Source of the DNA: a virus
Virus record (IMG/VR): IMGVR_UViG_3300043015_002664
Span: 1-27,620 of that record
DNA: 27,620 nt
Reading direction: 5' to 3' (one strand)
Part shown: piece by piece, positions 24,527 to 27,620 of the stretch
How the letters are laid out: every line of letters begins with the position of its first letter
Position numbering within the stretch: position 1 is the stretch's first letter
Notes under the pieces: model-generated
The model's input: the letters and a program-made list of their open reading frames with translations, nothing else
What the model was told of the DNA's origin: nothing
The model's database searches: none
Translations under genes and position numbers: made by a program

Positions 24527-24912
24527 TTACTCAAGAATCATCTGCTTATACTTTTAAACCAGACGGAAAAACCAAATCGTATGCTGTACAGCGAGTTATG
24601 TACAAACATGATCACTGGATGCCCCCAGCAATTGTTCGTGTTAAAGGTAAACAATATCTAGTACCTACTTGGACCGAGGTCCATCCAGAAGCACAGTTGA
24701 GTGATGTTATGTGGAAACGACCTGAACGTAAAGTTCAAAAGCCTAATGTAACTACTAAACAGTTTACTTCAAAGAGTAATCCTGATATTACTTACACCGC
24801 AAAGAAAACAGTGTTGCCTACTGGTAAAGTACAGTATAGCTGTAACTGCCCTGGTGTGTGGCGATCAAAGACACGTGAGTGTAAGCATATGAAGGATATG
24901 AAGTCATCTTAA
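24484..24912 (+). CDS. SWIM zinc-finger-like protein, 142 aa
   Basis: The C-terminus carries YSCNCPGVWRSKTRECKHMKDM, which matches the SWIM pattern C-x-C-x(n)-C-x-H, a zinc-binding module found in DNA- and protein-binding proteins. The N-terminal part (KVIKDGVEEIITQESSAY, then KHDHWMPPAIVRVKGKQYLVPTW) is beta-rich and not recognised. Start ATG 24484 follows a GTATATTTAC box. No nuclease or helicase domain is attached. A stand-alone SWIM protein in a T4-like phage may bind nucleic acid; that is inference. Confidence 0.7.
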   Translation: MAIFKVIKDGVEEIITQESSAYTFKPDGKTKSYAVQRVMYKHDHWMPPAIVRVKGKQYLVPTWTEVHPEAQLSDVMWKRPERKVQKPNVTTKQFTSKSNPDITYTAKKTVLPTGKVQYSCNCPGVWRSKTRECKHMKDMKSS

Positions 24913-24926
24913 AGTCATTTTAAAAG

Positions 24927-24962
24927 GTGGAATTTTAAAACCCCCATCGTATATTCATGGGG
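24927..24962 (+). promoter_or_regulatory. Promoter-like block A with CCCCAT...ATGGGG arms
   Basis: GTGG (24927-24930) and TATATTCA (24950-24957) are separated by 19 bases, close to the Bacteroidota -33/-7 arrangement. The box is framed by CCCCAT (24942-24947) and ATGGGG (24957-24962), inverted arms around a 9-base core. The block matches 25152-25186 at 28 of 35 positions. It precedes the 55-residue gene at 24996. Confidence 0.5.
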
Positions 24963-24995
24963 TAAGGTTGAGAAAGAAACAAAAAACAAATTGAT

Positions 24996-25163
24996 ATGTG
25001 GCTTGACGATTGTGTGCATTACGAAGTAGCGAAAGCGATGGTGATCCGAGACATCATGAATGAGCGTGAAGCTGAAAAGCCTAAAGAAACATTCCGTGAG
25101 TACTGGGAACGTACCCGTGGTGAAAAGCTTGATAAAAATTTCCAAAAAGAAGTGGGATCTTAA
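24996..25163 (+). CDS. Small charged protein, 55 aa, between two promoter-like blocks
   Basis: ATG 24996 gives an uninterrupted 55-residue, helix-like, charged protein (MWLDDCVHYEVAKAMVIRDI, then EREAEKPKETFREYWERT, ending FQKEVGS). The leader is A-rich without a Shine-Dalgarno sequence. The TAA lies inside promoter-like block B. I do not recognise it. The reading frame and the leader make a real gene likely. Confidence 0.6.
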   Translation: MWLDDCVHYEVAKAMVIRDIMNEREAEKPKETFREYWERTRGEKLDKNFQKEVGS

Positions 25164-25186
25164 AATCCCGTTCGTATATTTAAGGG
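25152..25186 (+). promoter_or_regulatory. Promoter-like block B, before the tRNA cluster
   Basis: GTGG (25152-25155) and TATATTTA (25175-25182) have exactly the spacing seen in block A, and the TTAAAA and CCC positions match too. Between them GGGAT (25154-25158) and ATCCC (25165-25169) form a short inverted repeat. The box lies 44 bases before tRNA-Leu, so it is the natural candidate for driving the tRNA array. No other long transcript unit starts here. Confidence 0.55.
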
Positions 25187-25225
25187 TTGTTTTGAGCGCA
25201 GAGCAACCAAGTTGATTGAAATTAT

Positions 25226-25311
25226 GCCCGGGTGGTGGAATTGGTAGACACGACAGACTTAAAATCTGTTTCGCCGAACGGTGAGTGCGGGTTCGAGCCC
25301 CGCCCCGGGTA
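25226..25311 (+). tRNA. tRNA-Leu (anticodon UAA)
   Basis: Acceptor arm GCCCGGG pairs with CCCGGGT (first pair G-U). The anticodon stem CAGA/TCTG carries the loop CTTAAAA, giving anticodon TAA (reads UUA). A long variable arm and GGTTCGAGCC T arm are as expected for tRNA-Leu. CCA is not encoded. Confidence 0.95.
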
Positions 25312-25319
25312 CTAGATAT

Positions 25320-25392
25320 GCGTCCGTAGCATAATGGATAATGCAACAGCCTTCTAAGCTGTCGATTGCTGGTTCGAGTCCAGCCGGACGTA
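25320..25392 (+). tRNA. tRNA-Arg (anticodon UCU)
   Basis: Acceptor GCGTCCG pairs with CGGACGT. Anticodon stem ACAGC/GCTGT has the loop CTTCTAA, giving TCT (reads AGA). The T arm is GGTTCGAGTCC. CCA is not encoded. Confidence 0.95.
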
Positions 25393-25469
25393 CAAAGTTC
25401 TTTGACATTTTAGCAGTTTTTTAATTCGCTGATGACGTCACTACGTAATTAAACGTGACGCACCAATAT
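25393..25469 (+). other. 77-base spacer with a 6-bp hairpin, between tRNA-Arg and tRNA-Ile
   Basis: This is the longest spacer between adjacent tRNAs. It holds the 8-base palindrome TGACGTCA (25433-25440) and the inverted pair CGTCAC (25436-25441) and GTGACG (25455-25460) around a 13-base loop containing TACGTA. It may be a processing, terminator or protein-binding site; there is no T-run after the hairpin. No open reading frame is present. Confidence 0.35.
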
Positions 25470-25543
25470 GGGGACGTAGCTCAATTGGTTAGAGCATCAA
25501 GCTTATATCTTGAAGGTCACAGGTTCAATTCCTGTCGTCCCTA
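25470..25543 (+). tRNA. tRNA-Ile (anticodon UAU)
   Basis: Acceptor GGGGACG pairs with CGTCCCT. Anticodon stem TCAAG/CTTGA holds the seven-base loop CTTATAT, giving anticodon TAT (reads AUA), with T33 in place. D and T arms are normal. Most bacteria read AUA with a CAU tRNA modified by TilS, so an encoded UAU is uncommon. CCA is not encoded. Confidence 0.92.
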
Positions 25544-25554
25544 CACAACTATTT

Positions 25555-25628
25555 GATCTCGTAGCTCAGCTGGCTAGAGCATCTCACTTTTAATGAGAGG
25601 GTCGTCGGTTCAAGCCCGACCGGGATCA
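25555..25628 (+). tRNA. tRNA-Lys (anticodon UUU)
   Basis: Acceptor GATCTCG pairs with CGGGATC (one G-U). Anticodon stem TCTCA/TGAGA with loop CTTTTAA gives TTT (reads AAA/AAG). T arm GGTTCAAGCC. CCA is not encoded. Confidence 0.95.
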
Positions 25629-25649
25629 CAGCGTGTGAGGCGAATTAAA

Positions 25650-25722
25650 GCCACTATAGCTCAGTTGGTAGAGCAGCTGATTTGTAATCAGCCGGTCGTC
25701 AGTTCGAGTCTGGCTAGTGGCT
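25650..25722 (+). tRNA. tRNA-Thr (anticodon UGU)
   Basis: Acceptor GCCACTA pairs fully with TAGTGGC. Stem GCTGA/TCAGC with loop TTTGTAA gives TGT (reads ACA). T arm AGTTCGAGTCT. Discriminator base is T. CCA is not encoded. Confidence 0.95.
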
Positions 25723-25739
25723 CCTGAAGACTGCGCCCA

Positions 25740-25813
25740 GCTTCCTTAGCTCAGTTGGTTAGAGCAGTAGACTGTTAATCTATTGGTCGGAGGTTCGAGT
25801 CCTCCAGGAAGCG
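25740..25813 (+). tRNA. tRNA-Asn (anticodon GUU)
   Basis: Acceptor GCTTCCT pairs fully with AGGAAGC. Stem TAGA/TCTA with loop CTGTTAA gives GTT (reads AAC/AAU). Discriminator is G. CCA is not encoded. Confidence 0.95.
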
Positions 25814-25814
25814 C

Positions 25815-25826
25815 ACATATTTATAC
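25815..25826 (+). promoter_or_regulatory. ACATATTTATAC box before the HNH gene
   Basis: The 11-base string ACATATTTATA is shared with the box at 14001. It starts 2 bases after tRNA-Asn and ends 26 bases before the HNH ATG. It could give the endonuclease its own transcript. No -33 element is clear, and the site overlaps the tRNA 3' end region. Confidence 0.35.
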
Positions 25827-25852
25827 TCGAAATCCAATTAAAAATTTAGAGT

Positions 25853-26263
25853 ATGAAGAAATGTAGTAAGTGTAAACAGGAAAAACCATTCACAGAGTTC
25901 TATAAGGGAAAACATAAACCTGATGGATACCAAAATGAATGTAAAACTTGTGGAAAGGAAAGATATAAAAAATATTATCCTGAAAACAAACAATATTATG
26001 TTGATAGAACCAAAGATTATATTGAACGTAATAGAAAATTTGTTAACAGATATAAAAAAATATACGGCAAGTGTGTTGACTGTGGTATAACAGATTATAG
26101 AGTACTACAGTTTGACCACACCAGAGATAAATTAAATGATGTATCAGATTTAGTTAGCACTAACAAAGCTGGTATAAAAACGATAAAAGAAGAAATCAGA
26201 AAATGTGAGATGAGATGTGCTAACTGCCATCAAATTAAAACATATCATGGGGGTATCGCATAG
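25853..26263 (+). CDS. Free-standing HNH endonuclease inside the tRNA cluster
   Basis: This 136-residue protein has an N-terminal zinc ribbon (CSKCKQEKPFTEFY ... CKTC), a Tyr-rich charged linker, and a C-terminal HNH domain: CVDCGITDYRVLQFDHTRDK with the catalytic His, then EEIRKCEMRCANCHQIKTYHG with the last His. All zinc cysteines and catalytic-type residues are present. This is the usual shape of mobile HNH enzymes in phages. It lies between tRNA-Asn and tRNA-Tyr, and its last 15 bases, including the stop, are the first 15 bases of tRNA-Tyr. It has its own ATATTTA-type box. Homing into the tRNA cluster is a plausible role but is inferred. Confidence 0.88.
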   Translation: MKKCSKCKQEKPFTEFYKGKHKPDGYQNECKTCGKERYKKYYPENKQYYVDRTKDYIERNRKFVNRYKKIYGKCVDCGITDYRVLQFDHTRDKLNDVSDLVSTNKAGIKTIKEEIRKCEMRCANCHQIKTYHGGIA

Positions 26264-26328
26264 TGGCAATTGCGGCTGACTGTAAATCAGCTCCTTCGGG
26301 TTCGGTGGTTCGAGTCCATCTACCCCCA
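26249..26328 (+). tRNA. tRNA-Tyr (anticodon GUA)
   Basis: Acceptor GGGGGTA pairs fully with TACCCCC. Stem CTGA/TCAG with loop CTGTAAA gives GTA (reads UAC/UAU). The long variable arm (CTCCTTCGGG region) fits a class II tRNA. Its first 15 bases also code for the C-terminus and stop of the HNH gene. CCA is not encoded. Confidence 0.93.
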
Positions 26329-26334
26329 CAATTA

Positions 26335-26408
26335 GGTCTCTTAGCTCAGTTGGTTAGAGCATCTGGCTTACATCCAGAAGGTCGCTGGTTCGAATCCGGC
26401 AGGGACCA
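26335..26408 (+). tRNA. tRNA-Val (anticodon UAC)
   Basis: Acceptor GGTCTCT pairs with AGGGACC (one G-U). Stem TCTGG/CCAGA with loop CTTACAT gives TAC (reads GUA). T arm GGTTCGAATCC. CCA is not encoded. The next gene starts 3 bases after it. Confidence 0.95.
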
Positions 26409-26410
26409 CT

Positions 26411-26677
26411 ATGAAAACTACATACAAAAACCGATACGGAGATACCCACACGTTTGAACTAAACGAGCGAGGTAACATCGATTGGAAAGGTAATTTTGAT
26501 CATTGTCGTTTTGGATATAATGACAATCGTGATGATATTATTATGGTAGATCCAAGTGGTGGTCCTTATATTACTTTAGAATGTGATATGGGACTGCTTG
26601 GAGATGAGTTGAAGGGTAAGAAAGTTAACGGCTTTATTTGGAGAGATGACTACTATGAAATTGTAACTGAAAAATGA
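26411..26677 (+). CDS. Hypothetical protein, 88 aa, directly after the tRNA cluster
   Basis: I do not recognise this protein. It is beta-rich and aromatic, with YGDTHTFELNERGNIDWKGNFDH, DDIIMVDPSGGPYITLECDMG and a final GFIWRDDYYEIV. No membrane segment is present. The ATG is 3 bases after tRNA-Val, and the stop overlaps the next ATG by 4 bases. The frame runs in a register different from the tRNA-spanning frame I rejected. Confidence 0.65.
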   Translation: MKTTYKNRYGDTHTFELNERGNIDWKGNFDHCRFGYNDNRDDIIMVDPSGGPYITLECDMGLLGDELKGKKVNGFIWRDDYYEIVTEK

Positions 26678-26895
26678 AAGCAAAATTAGAATTTGATCTA
26701 CCAGAAGAGCGAGTTGAATTTGATCTTGCTGTAAATGGTAGTAACTGGTCGTTTGTAGTTTGGAAATTGGACCAAGAACTCCGAGGTAAAATTAAGCACT
26801 CCGAAAATATTACTGAAGAGCAAAGAGAAATTTATCAAGAAGTAAGAGATAGAATCCACGAGTTTATGAATCACTATGGATTAGATTGGGAATAA
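26674..26895 (+). CDS. Hypothetical phage protein, 73 aa
   Basis: This small, acidic protein has LEFDLPEERVEFDLAVNGSNWSFVVWKLDQELRGKIKH and a helical tail (YQEVRDRIHEFMNHYG). A similar architecture (LP-E-E-x-x-E-F, then W-x-x-D-x-x-LR) is found in many phage proteins of unknown function, as far as I recall. The ATG overlaps the previous stop and its TAA overlaps the next ATG. Role unknown. Confidence 0.7.
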   Translation: MKAKLEFDLPEERVEFDLAVNGSNWSFVVWKLDQELRGKIKHSENITEEQREIYQEVRDRIHEFMNHYGLDWE

Positions 26896-27077
26896 TGAAA
26901 GTAGGAGATAAAATAAAATTTTTTCTATTTGGAGTGGAGCAGGTAGGAGAAGTTTATAACATTAACAAAACAGAAAAAACAGTTGGTGTTATATTTGAAG
27001 GATTTAAATATCCTAGTGTACAAACCTTTAAAACATTACCTAAAAAAGACGTACCACCTTGGTACATTAAAAAATAA
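26895..27077 (+). CDS. Hypothetical protein, 60 aa
   Basis: ATG 26895 overlaps the stop of the previous gene by one base (TAATG), so I use it rather than the open frame from 26886. The protein starts MKVGDKIKFFLFGVEQVGEVYNI, like a small SH3-type beta barrel, and ends in a basic PPWYIKK. Role unknown; binding to nucleic acid or another protein is possible. Confidence 0.6.
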   Translation: MKVGDKIKFFLFGVEQVGEVYNINKTEKTVGVIFEGFKYPSVQTFKTLPKKDVPPWYIKK

Positions 27078-27082
27078 TTGTC

Positions 27083-27331
27083 ATGAAAAAAGTATTTATT
27101 ATTGCAGCATTTGCTGGTTTGATGTCCTGTGGACATGAAGAAAAACCTATTATTATGGGTACTCAATTTGATTTTACTCAAGATGAAGGAGTTAATGACT
27201 CACTAGTATATGGTGAGTGGGAACCTGTCGATTCAACTGATATGTTTGGTCCTTTCCTCCCTGGTGAAATAGATTCACTTGAAACTGTAAATGAGCTTCT
27301 AGATTATCTTGAAACAGTCCCTGTACAGTGA
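27083..27331 (+). CDS. Predicted phage lipoprotein, 82 aa
   Basis: The N-terminus MKKVFIIAAFAGLMSC is a lipoprotein signal peptide with lipobox LMSC, so residue 16 would become the lipidated +1 Cys. GHEEK follows, with an acidic pair at +4/+5; in Bacteroidota an acidic stretch right after the Cys is known to promote surface export. The mature part is short and acidic (Glu, Asp), without a known fold. Phage lipoproteins are often involved in superinfection exclusion or host-surface change; that is inferred. The stop overlaps the next gene (GTGA). Confidence 0.8.
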   Translation: MKKVFIIAAFAGLMSCGHEEKPIIMGTQFDFTQDEGVNDSLVYGEWEPVDSTDMFGPFLPGEIDSLETVNELLDYLETVPVQ

Positions 27332-27489
27332 AAAATTTCTTGATTAAAGTTGGGCTCTTGGTATTGATTTTGTTACCTTTCATGGATACGAAATCAAAGC
27401 AAACAAACCGTTGTTATAAGCGCTACAACGGAGCTCAAATTGAAGAACTAATTTTGACTATTAATCATTTACAAAAACCAATCAAATGA
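27328..27489 (+). CDS. Small membrane-anchored or secreted protein, 53 aa
   Basis: GTG 27328 overlaps the stop of the lipoprotein gene (GTGA), giving a 53-residue protein. Residues 2-18 (KNFLIKVGLLVLILLPF) form a hydrophobic segment, either a transmembrane helix or a signal peptide. A basic part follows (KSKQTNRCYKRYNGAQ), then a helical tail. It is probably cotranslated with the lipoprotein, so the two may act together at the envelope. Function unknown. Confidence 0.55.
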   Translation: MKNFLIKVGLLVLILLPFMDTKSKQTNRCYKRYNGAQIEELILTINHLQKPIK

Positions 27490-27620
27490 AACTGTTTAGC
27501 ACAGTCCTCATCCCAGAGGCAAAAAAGGGAATGGAGTATGTAGTTACTGCTCAAGTAGATAGTGTAAATCCTGAAATGGATTCACGAAAAGGACCTTATT
27601 ACTTTATTCAAGAAGTACGT
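27486..27620 (+). CDS. Partial gene at the window end
   Basis: ATG 27486 overlaps the previous stop (ATGA) and the frame stays open to the last base (45 codons). The visible part starts MKLFSTVLIPEAKKGMEYVV and reads on as a soluble, beta-like protein. I do not recognise it, and too little is visible to say more. Confidence 0.6.
   Translation, partial: MKLFSTVLIPEAKKGMEYVVTAQVDSVNPEMDSRKGPYYFIQEVR

Noticed and set aside
24915-25346. 143-residue frame on the minus strand
   Set aside because: It covers promoter-like blocks, a + strand small gene and tRNA-Leu on the opposite strand; no other minus-strand gene is supported.
26263-26457. 64-residue open frame spanning tRNA-Tyr and tRNA-Val
   Set aside because: It runs through two clear tRNA genes, and its protein-like content (for example SAPSGSVVRVHLPP) is the usual false translation of tRNA T arms.

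Overview
The window looks like part of the genome of a large, AT-rich, T4-related myovirus. Nearly every gene is on the + strand, packed end to end with ATGA, TAATG or similar overlaps. The T4-type replisome is recognisable: gp43 DNA polymerase (in two pieces), gp45 sliding clamp, gp44 and gp62 clamp loader. The host is inferred, not seen, to be a member of the Bacteroidota. The genes have A-rich leaders without Shine-Dalgarno sequences, several transcription units are preceded by TATATTTA-type boxes that resemble the Bacteroidota TAnnTTTG -7 element, and one lipoprotein carries an acidic pair shortly after its lipobox cysteine, like the Bacteroidota surface-export signal.

Layout. 1-2510: polymerase and clamp. 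2522-5963: a chaperone block (Hsp20, GroES, full-length GroEL) with three small unknown genes. 5944-7671: clamp loader gp44 and gp62, with two small genes between them. 7671-22109: a roughly 14.4 kb glycan island. It holds eight glycosyltransferase-like genes, a UDP-GlcNAc 2-epimerase-like enzyme, a WbpB-like dehydrogenase, two unusually short DegT-type aminotransferases, two left-handed beta-helix acetyltransferases, a sulfotransferase-like protein and a methyltransferase. A Cas4/AddB-like nuclease, a MazG-like mini-protein, a ribbon-helix-helix protein and a zinc-ribbon protein are scattered among them. 22111-25163: small genes, many very basic, plus a helix-turn-helix protein with an eroded HNH domain and a SWIM zinc-finger protein. 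25226-26408: eight tRNA genes (Leu-UAA, Arg-UCU, Ile-UAU, Lys-UUU, Thr-UGU, Asn-GUU, Tyr-GUA, Val-UAC) with a free-standing HNH endonuclease gene that runs into tRNA-Tyr. 26411-27620: small genes including a lipoprotein and a small membrane protein; the last gene is cut by the window end.

How it may work together. Polymerase, clamp and clamp loader form the replication machine, and the chaperones are embedded in the same block. In the island, the WbpB-, WbpE-, WbpD- and WbpI-like enzymes match the last four steps from UDP-GlcNAcA to UDP-ManNAc(3NAc)A. The first enzyme (WbpA, UDP-GlcNAc 6-dehydrogenase) is not in the window. The glycosyltransferases could put such a sugar on a virion or cell-surface glycan, but no acceptor can be read from the sequence. 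The strongest points for follow-up are the polymerase split between motifs B and C, the GroES/GroEL pair inside the replisome block, the diacetamido-uronic-acid pathway, the tRNA-Ile with a UAU anticodon, and the HNH gene overlapping tRNA-Tyr.
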